From: Butyrivibrio sp. FCS014
GTDB taxonomy: Bacteria > Bacillota > Clostridia > Lachnospirales > Lachnospiraceae
NCBI RefSeq assembly: GCF_000526935.1
Contig: NZ_JAHA01000008.1
Location: forward strand, 62,001-126,000
DNA: 64,000 nucleotides
Reading direction: 5' to 3'
Below are positions 45,411 to 53,554 of this stretch, one piece after another. The notes beneath the pieces are model-generated. The model made no database searches, was not told the DNA's origin, and was given only the letters and a program-made list of their open reading frames with translations. Numbering within the stretch: position 1 is the first letter of the stretch; the number at the start of each line of letters is the position of its first letter. Both the position numbers and the translations under genes were made by a program.

Positions 45411-46220
45411 TTATCCTCTTGTAAGTTTAACTCTGATCCTTGTGGAGATGTACTCGATGATGAGGATCAGTACGATAAGTCCTGCCAGCAGCGCTCCTGC
45501 CTCATTCCATCTGTAGGAATTCATGGCAAAGATAAGGGGCGCACCGAAGCCGCCGGCACCTACCATACCGAGAATTGTTGCATCTCTCAAATTGATATCA
45601 AATCTATAAATTGCTGTGGATGCGAAGTTGGGCATCAGCTGGGGAAGAATTCCGTATCTTATCTTCTGCCAGGTGTTGCATCCTGCGGCATCCAGTGACT
45701 CAACCACCTTGGTGTCCAGATCCTCGATGGCCTCAATATACATCTTGCTGATCATACCGATGGAGCATACGCCCATGGTCAAAAGACCTGCGAAAGCGCC
45801 GGGGCCTGTTACACGGATGAACATAAGACCGTAAACGAAAGCCGGAATGGTACGGGCCATCATGATAATGATCCTGCCTGCAAAGGCAATGGGCTTGGGT
45901 GTTAAGTTTGATGCGGAGATAAACGCCAGGGGAACTGAGATGATGGCTCCCACAATGGTTCCAAGAAACGCGATACAAATGGTCTCCAGCATCAGGTAAG
46001 GAACACCCTTGGTGGAAAAGTCGAAGAGGAACTCAAGATCCGGATGGAAGATTCCCGAAAGGACGTTAAGGGCGATCTGTCCGCCGTCCTGGGTGGAGCC
46101 GCTGGTCTCAACGGCGCTTCCGCTCCATACAAGGAGTCCTACCACAACAAGTGCTGTTATTAAATTATAAACCCAGTCTTTGGGTCTTTTCTCGTATGCT
46201 GCTTGAATTCTCTGATTCAT
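45411..46220 (-). CDS. phnE: PhnE-type ABC permease (second copy)
   Basis: 269 residues with about six transmembrane helices and the EAA-like loop for PhnC contact (VESLDAAGCNTWQKIRYGILPQLMPNF). Starts MNQRIQAAYEKRPKDW. PhnE permeases move phosphonates, phosphate or phosphite with PhnD and PhnC. The gene lies 13 nt from the other phnE copy and 4 nt from the nucleotidase gene, within the phnDCEE operon. Confidence 0.92.
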   Translation of the reverse strand: MNQRIQAAYEKRPKDWVYNLITALVVVGLLVWSGSAVETSGSTQDGGQIALNVLSGIFHPDLEFLFDFSTKGVPYLMLETICIAFLGTIVGAIISVPLAFISASNLTPKPIAFAGRIIIMMARTIPAFVYGLMFIRVTGPGAFAGLLTMGVCSIGMISKMYIEAIEDLDTKVVESLDAAGCNTWQKIRYGILPQLMPNFASTAIYRFDINLRDATILGMVGAGGFGAPLIFAMNSYRWNEAGALLAGLIVLILIIEYISTRIRVKLTRG

Positions 46221-46233
46221 ATACTACCTCCCG

Positions 46234-47070
46234 TCAGACAAGCTTCTTACGAAGTGTGCGGCTGACAGTCTCGATGATAAATACCGTAACGAAAAGGGCA
46301 ATGAGGATCATTCCCACGCTGGGATACTCTCTCCAGCTGATCTTCTCATTCAGTATAAGACCGATACCGCCGGCACCTACGTAACCAAGAACTGCTGCAT
46401 ATCTAACGTTGCCTTCGAAGTTGAAAAGGCAGTTTGAAAGGTAGAAAGGCAGTACCTGAGGTATTATCGCGGAAACAAAAGCCTGTGATCTTGTGGCGCC
46501 CATGGCCTGCATGGCCTCGAAGGCTCCCATGTCAACAGTCTCAATCTCTTCATAGGTAAGTTTGCCGATATAGCCAAAAGAGAAAACGGCTATAGCCACG
46601 GTTCCTGCAAGAGTTCCAAGTCCGAAGACCAGTGTTGCCACCAGCGCGATTACGATGGTAGGAAGTGTCCTGATCAGGGAGAACATTACTCTTACAATGG
46701 AAACAACCACCTTGCTGGGGCACACATTGGTGCTGGCAAGCATTGCAAAAGGCACTGACAAAAGCGCACCCACTACGGATCCCAAAAGTGACATCTTGAT
46801 GGTGTCAAAAAGAGGTGTCCATACAACGGGCATTACGCTTGTCTTGGGCGGGAACATCTCACCCAGAATAACGAAAAACTGTCCTATACGGGAAACCAGG
46901 ATCTTCATGTCAAATCCGGTTATCTTAACGGAAAGAGCACTCATGGCAAGGATCAGAATCAGATAGATCGGTGCCCTGGAGGCTTTTTTGTAAGCTTTTT
47001 TGCCGTTGGGAAGGACATATTCTCTTGGTTTGAATATCTTATCGTATAAACCTAACTTCACCTGATTCAC
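46234..47070 (-). CDS. phnE: PhnE-type ABC permease (first copy)
   Basis: 278 residues with about six helices and an EAA-like loop (FEAMQAMGATRSQAFVSAIIPQVLPFY). The N-terminus is basic (MNQVKLGLYDKIFKPREYV). Two distinct PhnE copies suggest a heterodimeric channel. The stop region overlaps phnC start context and the gene precedes the second phnE by 13 nt. Confidence 0.92.
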   Translation of the reverse strand: MNQVKLGLYDKIFKPREYVLPNGKKAYKKASRAPIYLILILAMSALSVKITGFDMKILVSRIGQFFVILGEMFPPKTSVMPVVWTPLFDTIKMSLLGSVVGALLSVPFAMLASTNVCPSKVVVSIVRVMFSLIRTLPTIVIALVATLVFGLGTLAGTVAIAVFSFGYIGKLTYEEIETVDMGAFEAMQAMGATRSQAFVSAIIPQVLPFYLSNCLFNFEGNVRYAAVLGYVGAGGIGLILNEKISWREYPSVGMILIALFVTVFIIETVSRTLRKKLV

Positions 47071-47837
47071 CCCTCTTCCTGGATATTGCCGTCGCGGTCA
47101 ACCTTTCCGTTGTAGATCCTGTCAAGGACTTCCTGGGTTGCTCCTGAAGCAGGGCCGTCAAATACGATCTCACCCTCTCTGATACCAACAACTCTTGTGG
47201 CGTACTTAAGAGCCAGATCGATGTGGTGAATATTGATAAGGATAGAGATGTTCATGTCCTCATTGATCCTCTTGAAATCGCCCATAACCTGATTGGCGGT
47301 TACAGGGTCGAGAGCTGCTACAGGCTCATCCGCAAGAATGATCTGTGGGCTCTGAGCAAGGGTTCTTGCAAGAGCAACTCTCTGCTGCTGGCCACCGGAA
47401 AGCTGGTCGGCACGAACAAAGGCCTTATCAAGAATGCCTACTTTATCAAGGCACTCAAGGGCTTTGATCTTCTCCTCCTTGGTATAAATTCCGAAAGCAG
47501 ATCTGTACCAGGGCATGTCCGGTACGAAAGCAGTCAGAACATTTTTGATTACTGTAGTTCTTGTGATCAGGTTGAATGACTGAAAGATCATTCCTATCTT
47601 CCTTCTGAACCTACGAAGCTGTTTGCCCGACAGGCTCATAACATCAACATCATCCACGGTGAGTTTACCGCTGGTGACATCGTGCATCCTGTTGATGGTA
47701 CGAATAAGTGTAGACTTACCGGCTCCGGACAGACCGATGATAGCAACAAATTCTCCCTGCTCAATTGTGAGGTCCACATGCTTTAAGCCCTCAAAACCGT
47801 TGGGATATACTTTTCCGACATTTTCAAACTTGATCAT
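47067..47837 (-). CDS. phnC: PhnC-type ABC ATPase
   Basis: 256 residues from the ATG at 47837 (AGGAG 7 nt upstream); a longer frame adds 36 residues from the repeat region and has no ribosome site. Walker A is GLSGAGKST, Q-loop FQSFNLI, signature LSGGQQQR, Walker B ILADEPVAALD. It energises the two PhnE permeases. A long intercistronic hairpin repeat (copy C) separates it from phnD. Confidence 0.94.
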   Translation of the reverse strand: MIKFENVGKVYPNGFEGLKHVDLTIEQGEFVAIIGLSGAGKSTLIRTINRMHDVTSGKLTVDDVDVMSLSGKQLRRFRRKIGMIFQSFNLITRTTVIKNVLTAFVPDMPWYRSAFGIYTKEEKIKALECLDKVGILDKAFVRADQLSGGQQQRVALARTLAQSPQIILADEPVAALDPVTANQVMGDFKRINEDMNISILINIHHIDLALKYATRVVGIREGEIVFDGPASGATQEVLDRIYNGKVDRDGNIQEEG

Positions 47838-47861
47838 GAGTTTTCTCCTAAAATCTAAATC

Positions 47862-48000
47862 GGGGGCTGCAAAAATCTTTCGTCTACTTGGCACGCTTGC
47901 GCTCGAAGATTTTTGGTAGCGGTACCAGGTTCGAAATAACCTCACCAGGTACCGACCAAAATCTACGGCCTGCGTAAGACGAAATGATTTCTGTACCCCC
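47862..48000 (-). repeat. Dispersed stem-loop repeat, copy C (between phnD and phnC)
   Basis: The region between phnD and phnC folds into one large structure. Outer arms (GGGGG...TTTCGTC with GACGAAA...CCCCC) close it. Inside, hairpin 1 (47908-47963) ends in GGTACCAGGT-TCGAAATAACCTC-ACCAGGTACC (plus view), with one A-A mismatch three pairs from the 13-nt loop. The loop matches copies A and B. Confidence 0.75.
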
Positions 48001-48037
48001 TCACTAATTTTTTATTCGCTCTATAAGCGCTCTCTAA

Positions 48038-49141
48038 TTACTGCATTGACTTGATGAGTTCCTGAGCAGCTCTCTCTGAATCGTAGTCCTCTGACTTAGC
48101 CTCAACGTATCCGTTGTGGTTGTAGATAGAGATAACTTCCTTACCAGCATCTGTGTTTCCGATGTTGATGAATGCCTGTGTGATGGCAGCCTTGAAAGCA
48201 TCATCCATAACGTCAGATGTCTTGCTTACGCTGATTGTATCGTTGTAGATACCGTCTGTAACACCGATAACGTTTGTCTCATCCCAGATAGAATCTGTTC
48301 TGCCGAACTCGGTTGTCCACTTCTCCTCGTTGTCACGTCTTGCATCTGCATAGCAGCAAAGAACGTCGATCTGGCCTGAAGCAAGTCTTGCAAAAGCATT
48401 ACCGTAAGAATCAGCCTGTACAGCATGTGTAAGGTCTGTGATGTGCTTCTCATAGTTAGCCTGGAGCCAGAGTGAAGGATAGATATATCCTGCTGAAGAT
48501 GAAGAGTTCATAACACTCCAGTTAAGACCATCGAGGTCCTCCCATGTGATCTCCTCGCCGTTGTTAACCTTAGCTGCGATAGCCTGGCCTGCCTCTGAAG
48601 GTCCTGCGATGATAAGTCCGCGATAGAAAGTAACCTGATCCTCTGTGGGCTCAGTGGGCTTGTTGTCGTTCCATGTCTTAGCATCAGGGCTCTCGATTGA
48701 AAGACCGTCTCTTGTAGCTGTAAGGATAACATCGCATCCGTCATCGTAAAGTACATATGTACCACCGGGGATAAGACCTACATCGATAGTTCCTGCTGAA
48801 AGTCCCTCACCTACTGCCTCGTAGCTGGTACCAACAGTGATGTCAACCTCGCCAACCTCGTATCCGAGACCTGCAAGCTCTGTTGTAAGAAGCTCCTTAA
48901 GGGGCTCTGTAGCTGTAACAATCTCATCGGGGTCACGTGAAGGTACGAAACCGATTGTAAGCTTGTCAATCTGTACAGGGCCTGCGGGCTCTGCTACAGC
49001 TTCTGCTGTCTCTTCTGCCGCCTGCTCAACAACAGCCTCTGCTGTCTCTGTAGCAGTCTCAGTTGATGCTGAATTGCCGCATCCTGCAAGCATTGCAACA
49101 CATGAAACGCTTGCGAGCATAGTTGCTAAAATCCTCTTCAT
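48038..49141 (-). CDS. phnD: PhnD-type phosphonate/phosphite/phosphate-binding lipoprotein
   Basis: 367 residues. A lipoprotein signal peptide ends at AMLAGC (~21), followed by a Glu/Ala/Thr linker and the PhnD domain (KLTIGFVPSRDPDEIVTATEPLKELL, then GTIDVGLIPGGTYVLY and NSSSSAGYIYPSLWLQ). It captures phosphonate, phosphite or phosphate outside the cell and delivers it to PhnCEE. First gene of the operon; AGGAGG lies 9 nt before ATG. Its leader holds a promoter, a short ORF and an intrinsic terminator. Confidence 0.93.
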   Translation of the reverse strand: MKRILATMLASVSCVAMLAGCGNSASTETATETAEAVVEQAAEETAEAVAEPAGPVQIDKLTIGFVPSRDPDEIVTATEPLKELLTTELAGLGYEVGEVDITVGTSYEAVGEGLSAGTIDVGLIPGGTYVLYDDGCDVILTATRDGLSIESPDAKTWNDNKPTEPTEDQVTFYRGLIIAGPSEAGQAIAAKVNNGEEITWEDLDGLNWSVMNSSSSAGYIYPSLWLQANYEKHITDLTHAVQADSYGNAFARLASGQIDVLCCYADARRDNEEKWTTEFGRTDSIWDETNVIGVTDGIYNDTISVSKTSDVMDDAFKAAITQAFINIGNTDAGKEVISIYNHNGYVEAKSEDYDSERAAQELIKSMQ

Positions 49142-49175
49142 AATAATAATCCTCCTGCCTTACATATATAAGGTC

Positions 49176-49223
49176 TTAAAAAAATGATTTTTCCGCAAAA
49201 AAATACCCACGTGTATTACACAT
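49176..49223 (-). CDS. Putative 15-residue leader ORF before phnD
   Basis: ATG at 49223 has AAGGAG 6 nt upstream and the frame stops at 49176 (TAA). The start codon sits in the 5' arm of the terminator stem at 49204-49228, so ribosome binding there would prevent the stem from forming. The encoded peptide has no recognisable features. This may be regulatory rather than functional. Confidence 0.4.
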   Translation of the reverse strand: MCNTRGYFFAEKSFF

Positions 49224-49228
49224 GGGTA
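49197..49228 (-). terminator. Intrinsic terminator between GH30 and phnD
   Basis: TACCCA-T-GTGT pairs with ACAC-G-TGGGTA (loop AAT), followed by seven U residues on the minus transcript. It can end the GH30 operon; because a promoter lies just upstream it may also attenuate phnD. Confidence 0.8.
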
Positions 49229-49251
49229 CTCCTTGCTAATTACACGACAAA

Positions 49252-49280
49252 AGTGTAAGTGATAAGCCCCTGTTTGTCAA
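49252..49280 (-). promoter_or_regulatory. Sigma-A promoter of the phnDCEE operon
   Basis: -35 TTGACA (49280-49275), 17-nt spacer, -10 TACACT (49257-49252). It lies upstream of the terminator at 49197-49228, so transcription to phnD requires read-through. Confidence 0.7.
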
Positions 49281-49310
49281 TGAAATCCTCGCTTTGGCGA
49301 GTTAAAGCGC

Positions 49311-50651
49311 TCAAGCAGAGTAGGTCACTGTCAATATGGAATGTGCCGAAACAAGAAGCTTTGCAGAGGACTCCCCCTCGCCCAAAACGACAGGCATGTC
49401 CTCGTCTGCTCTGTTAAGCAGCACAACCACCCTCTCCCCATCGGGATTAAGGAAGGCTACACTTTCAACCTTATCGGAATATCCGGATGATACGATGAGC
49501 TTAGCTCCCTCTTTAACGTATCTGGAAAAATGTCCAATATAGTAATAGGAAAGCTTCTTCTCGTAATCATCTCCGGCTTCGTTGGCTTTAATGGGCGCAT
49601 CACAGTAGTTGCCCACATGGTTGGGGCCGCCCTGATAGTCAACGATCAGATTCCAGTCAAATATTGCGGTAATACCGCCCTTTAGATTACCAAGCATCTG
49701 GTGGGCATACATCTCGGCATTGTGAAGATCACCTTCCCCGGAAAACCTTGAATATTCAACACACCCCTCAGTAAAAAAGATCTCTTTTGAAGGGAAATGT
49801 TTCTTAATAAGACCAAGGTTTTCAAAGTGATCTCCCGTATACCAGTGCACGGCACATCCGAAAATATACTTGTCTGCACCTTCCCTGCCCATTATCTGTC
49901 TGAATCTGTCATAGGCGATCTCCTTGTTGTGATCCCACACAAGGATTCGAACATCTCCAAGCATTCCTGCCTTTTCCAGAGCAGGTCCCAGATATTCCAC
50001 AGCAAACTCAGCTTCCTGATCAGCGTTGTATCTGCAGGAATCCCAGGTCTGCGTGGCGTTGGGTTCATTCTGGATGGAGGTAAAAGAAATATCGATACCC
50101 CTCTTCTTGTATTCATGAATAAACTTAACGTAATAATCCGCCCAGAGCTTTCTGTACTCGCTCTTAAGCTCTCCGCCATGGTTCATCTCCCCGTTGGTCT
50201 TCATAAACGATGGAGGTGACCAGGGAGCCATAATAAGAACCGGCTGTCTGCCCAGCTCTTTCCTAGCTGCTTCGATCATGGGAATGATCTCTTTTTCATC
50301 GTGGGCAATATCGAAGGTACTAAGACTCTCGTCCCCCTCTTCTATATAGGTATAGTTGCCCAATGCAAAATCGCAGCTGTTCATGTGGATGCGGCCGATA
50401 TTGTAGCGAAGGCCCTCATCTCCAAAAAGATCTGTGATAAGCTCTTTTCTCTTGTCCTCACCGAGGGTGCAATATGTGTGGGCTGCGGCCTCCGTAAATG
50501 CACCTCCGAAGCCTCTGATGGTTGTCTCCTGTTCTTCAGGATAAACCGCCACAAGCTTCATCTCGCCTGCAGGGCCTGCATCCGAAGCACTGCTCTCACT
50601 CCAGAACTGGCCTTTGGCAGGATTGGTCTGCGTTACTTTTATATTTTTCAT
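49311..50651 (-). CDS. Intracellular GH30-family glycosidase
   Basis: 446 residues with no signal peptide. GH30 (glucosylceramidase-like) fold: RGFGGAFTEAAAHTY, acid/base Glu in FTSIQNEPNATQTW (~196) and nucleophile Glu in IFFTEGCVEY (~295), followed by a beta-sandwich C-terminal domain. Cytoplasmic GH30 enzymes trim imported beta-linked oligosaccharides. It begins just after the LacI gene stop and is the last gene of the glycan transport operon. The exact linkage (beta-glucosidic, beta-xylosidic or other) is not known. Confidence 0.9.
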   Translation of the reverse strand: MKNIKVTQTNPAKGQFWSESSASDAGPAGEMKLVAVYPEEQETTIRGFGGAFTEAAAHTYCTLGEDKRKELITDLFGDEGLRYNIGRIHMNSCDFALGNYTYIEEGDESLSTFDIAHDEKEIIPMIEAARKELGRQPVLIMAPWSPPSFMKTNGEMNHGGELKSEYRKLWADYYVKFIHEYKKRGIDISFTSIQNEPNATQTWDSCRYNADQEAEFAVEYLGPALEKAGMLGDVRILVWDHNKEIAYDRFRQIMGREGADKYIFGCAVHWYTGDHFENLGLIKKHFPSKEIFFTEGCVEYSRFSGEGDLHNAEMYAHQMLGNLKGGITAIFDWNLIVDYQGGPNHVGNYCDAPIKANEAGDDYEKKLSYYYIGHFSRYVKEGAKLIVSSGYSDKVESVAFLNPDGERVVVLLNRADEDMPVVLGEGESSAKLLVSAHSILTVTYSA

Positions 50652-50652
50652 A

Positions 50653-51717
50653 TCAATCCTTTGCTGTTGTTGAATCGCGCGGGATTATCCTTCCATTCAA
50701 TGTTATAAGCTCTCCGGGATCACCCTTGATCATACGGATAAGCTGTTCTACTGCTATGATGCCCTGTTTTTCAAAAAAGGTTCTGATGGTGGTACAGGAG
50801 GGACTCACAAGCCTTGTGGTCTCTATGTCGTCACATCCCATAACGCTAACCTGATCGGGAACTTTGACGCCTCCGTCCCTGAAAGCCTCAAGCACACCTA
50901 TGGCACTTAAGTCGTTCGCCGCAAAAACGGCGTCAGGCAATGGTTTTCCCGATTCCAGGAAATCTCTTACAGCGTTGTAGGCATTCACCCTCTCAAATTC
51001 ACCTTTTAAAATGTAGTCTTTATCCACGGTTATACCGGCGCGTTTCAAGACCTCAAAGAAGCCTTTCTTACGCTCGATACTGTCGTAGTTGTCAGATACT
51101 CCTTCAATATACATAAACTTCTTGTGCCCCAGTTCCAGCAGGAACTTGGCAGCTTGTTCTCCCCCGCTGTGGGAATCAAACACCACACTGGAGGACCGCT
51201 CCCCAACCAGAATACGGTCGATGTAAACTGTGGGAATTCCCTGGTTCTTAAGTATCTGTTCCTGCTCCGGTCCGATCGCGGAGTTAAGGATGATGGCACC
51301 GTCCACTCTGTGCCCCATGATATTGGCAAGGATATGGGAGGGATCGGAACTCAAGAATATCTCCAGCTCATATCCGCCTTCCTGACAGGCACGGTTCACC
51401 GCATCGGAAAGTTCACCGTAGTAGGGACCTCTTATCGCCCCAAGAAACAGTCCGAGAACTCCCGTGGCCTGAGCCTTCAGGTTCCTTCCGTTAAGGTTCG
51501 GGGTATAGTTGAGTCTTCTCGCCACCTCCAGTACTCTTTCCTTGGTGTCGGGATGAAGAACATTCACGTTATTGAGGGCATTAGATACAGTAGAAATTGA
51601 AACTCCCGCTTCTTTTGCCACATCTTTTATAGTTATTTTTTTGTTTGTTTCCTTAGACAAGACTGATACCCCTTTTCCCATATCATCTGCATAATCTTTA
51701 TTACAGGCAGAGGGCAA
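50653..51717 (-). CDS. LacI-family transcriptional regulator
   Basis: 354 residues in the longest frame; the helix-turn-helix (TIKDVAKEAGVSISTVSNALNN) begins ~30 residues in, so the real start is probably a later ATG (51681) or TTG near 51663. The ligand-binding domain shows GVLGLFLGAIRGPYYGELSDAV and VFDSHSGGEQAAKFLLELGHKK. It lies between the binding-protein gene and GH30 and likely represses the glycan operon. A perfect palindrome AATAAAAACGTTTTTATT (55957-55974) downstream of the permease promoter is a plausible operator. Confidence 0.9.
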   Translation of the reverse strand: MPSACNKDYADDMGKGVSVLSKETNKKITIKDVAKEAGVSISTVSNALNNVNVLHPDTKERVLEVARRLNYTPNLNGRNLKAQATGVLGLFLGAIRGPYYGELSDAVNRACQEGGYELEIFLSSDPSHILANIMGHRVDGAIILNSAIGPEQEQILKNQGIPTVYIDRILVGERSSSVVFDSHSGGEQAAKFLLELGHKKFMYIEGVSDNYDSIERKKGFFEVLKRAGITVDKDYILKGEFERVNAYNAVRDFLESGKPLPDAVFAANDLSAIGVLEAFRDGGVKVPDQVSVMGCDDIETTRLVSPSCTTIRTFFEKQGIIAVEQLIRMIKGDPGELITLNGRIIPRDSTTAKD

Positions 51718-51779
51718 AATCGTTTTTACCCTCTGCCATTATATCACACTAAAATGAGATCAAGAGGAGTGCTGAAAGA

Positions 51780-53429
51780 TTACTTGTAGTCATACTCCTC
51801 GCAGTATGCGATCCACTGCTTGGTGTACTCTTCACGGCACTTGTCAATTCCTGCCTCTTTCATCTTATCTCTGAACTCTTCTACTGCTGCATCAACGTCA
51901 TCAACAAGACCTGCCTCAAGAGGAGCAAGGTACTGTCTCATTACGTTGCTGACTGCTGATCTCTCAGCGCTGTAGGAATCATAGTTCTCTGAGAATCCGT
52001 CATAGATGTTAACGTTAGGGAACTTGGTCTTTGCGCCAAGATCTGCGTACTTGTCGAACATCTCCTGAAGCTTAACATCTGTCTTCTGAGGAAGCTTTGT
52101 CTCGCCGTTACGAAGGTTCCATGTGTTGAATCCCTCATAAGGGAATGTAGGTGTCTCGCCTGCTTCTTCCTGAAGGTTCTTGTAGATGCCGTCTGCTACA
52201 TCATAGTGTGTTCCCTTGATACCGTACTGAACGATTGCGTTGATCTCGTCATCGCAGAGCATAGCCTGAAGTACAAGAAGTGCTCTCTCGGGATCCTTGC
52301 AGCCTCTTACGATAGCTGTTCCGTTCTGTGTTGCGTGTCCGGGATAGATAACGCCGTTTGTCTCGCCGTATGCTACATAAGCTGACTCCCAGCCCTGTCC
52401 TGCATTCTCAAAATCAGCAATAGCTGTGATCTGCTTGTTGGGGTTCTGGCCTGCAACTTCTGCTACGCAAAGGCCGTTCTTATATGCATCTGAATTGTTT
52501 GTATCTGAAAGTGCGCTCTTTGACCAGAATCCTTCGTCAGCCCATCTCTTCATTGTCTTCATGTCATCTACGAAGTCATCTGAATACCAGTAATCATAAA
52601 CATCTGAAGGTGTGTCATAGTTTGCTGCAAGGCCGTAATCAAGACCGTTGTTTGCAACCCAGTTGTACTTGAAGTTAAGTGCCCATGCTGCATCGAAACC
52701 TGTCTTAAGTCCCTGGCTCTCTTCTGTTGTTACAGTAAGAAGTCCCTGGCTGGGATCGTTTTCCTTGATTCCAAGAAGATATGCCTCAAGGTTCTCAAGT
52801 GAATCGGGAACAGGAAGATCGTACTTAGCACGAAGGTCTTCTCTGTACTTTACACCGTTACATACATACTCAGCCCATGTGTTGGGTACTGCGTAGATCT
52901 TGCCGCCAACCTTGCACATATTGAGGTTTGCATCACCTACAAGTGCCTTAAGATCAGGAGCTACAGTATCAAGCATCTCATCAAGCTCTTCGAAAGCTCC
53001 GCTGCTTGCAAGCTGGCCGTAGTTAAGCCAGTTAGCGATGTAGATAAGGTCTGCGCTCTGAGCTGTGATCTCGTTAGCATACTTCTGCTGAAAATCTGTC
53101 CATGTTGAGAACTGCATATCAACAGTTGCATTGCACTTCTCAAGGAGCTTCTCGTTAAGGGCTGCCTCAACAAGTTCTTCGTCCTGGGGAGCATCACCCA
53201 TTACGTAGAATACCAGGTCAACCTGCTGGGAAAGATCCAGCTCTTTTGCCTCTGCTGCAGGAGCCTCTGCCTCAGTGGTCTCTTCCTGAGTCTCAGCTAC
53301 AGGAATCTCCTCAACGCCCTCAGCCTCCAGCTGATCAGCTGCTGACTGTGTAGCCTGACCGCCGCAACCTGTGATCACGCCGGCAACCATTGCCATTGAC
53401 AACAATGCGCTTAAAACTTTCTTTTTCAT
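51780..53429 (-). CDS. Sugar-binding lipoprotein of the glycan transporter
   Basis: 549 residues. A lipoprotein signal peptide ends at VITGC (~22), followed by a Glu/Ala/Thr linker and a large binding domain (DLVFYVMGDAPQDEELVEAALN, then TWAEYVCNGVKYREDL). It is the extracellular receptor of the LplB/LplC-type permeases encoded upstream, probably for an oligosaccharide from plant polysaccharide. It is preceded by copy B of the stem-loop repeat, a typical place for a signal raising expression of the binding-protein cistron over its permeases. Confidence 0.92.
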   Translation of the reverse strand: MKKKVLSALLSMAMVAGVITGCGGQATQSAADQLEAEGVEEIPVAETQEETTEAEAPAAEAKELDLSQQVDLVFYVMGDAPQDEELVEAALNEKLLEKCNATVDMQFSTWTDFQQKYANEITAQSADLIYIANWLNYGQLASSGAFEELDEMLDTVAPDLKALVGDANLNMCKVGGKIYAVPNTWAEYVCNGVKYREDLRAKYDLPVPDSLENLEAYLLGIKENDPSQGLLTVTTEESQGLKTGFDAAWALNFKYNWVANNGLDYGLAANYDTPSDVYDYWYSDDFVDDMKTMKRWADEGFWSKSALSDTNNSDAYKNGLCVAEVAGQNPNKQITAIADFENAGQGWESAYVAYGETNGVIYPGHATQNGTAIVRGCKDPERALLVLQAMLCDDEINAIVQYGIKGTHYDVADGIYKNLQEEAGETPTFPYEGFNTWNLRNGETKLPQKTDVKLQEMFDKYADLGAKTKFPNVNIYDGFSENYDSYSAERSAVSNVMRQYLAPLEAGLVDDVDAAVEEFRDKMKEAGIDKCREEYTKQWIAYCEEYDYK

Positions 53430-53483
53430 ATTTTGCCTCCTTTGTGATATGAAAATCTTTTATTTACCATTTTTAACAAGGAA

Positions 53484-53552
53484 GTTCTGCTCCAACGCTG
53501 CGCGTTGTCCAGAACACGTTCGAACCAGGCTCGAAAACACCTCGCCGGGTTC
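53484..53552 (-). repeat. Dispersed stem-loop repeat, copy B (between permease and binding protein)
   Basis: Hairpin 1 (53522-53552, plus view) is GAACCAGGC-TCGAAAACACCTC-GCCGGGTTC with one A-G mismatch three pairs from the loop. Hairpin 2 (53484-53515) has the shell GTTCTGCTC ... CCAGAAC around CAACGC/GCGTTG. It begins 3 nt after the permease stop. Confidence 0.7.
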
Positions 53553-53554
53553 TC

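Noticed and set aside
47862..48000. The large inverted repeat between phnD and phnC as a small insertion sequence (MITE)
   Set aside because: No target-site duplication or transposase-like terminal repeat was found. Its loop matches two hairpins elsewhere in the window, so it is reported as a repeat or RNA element instead.
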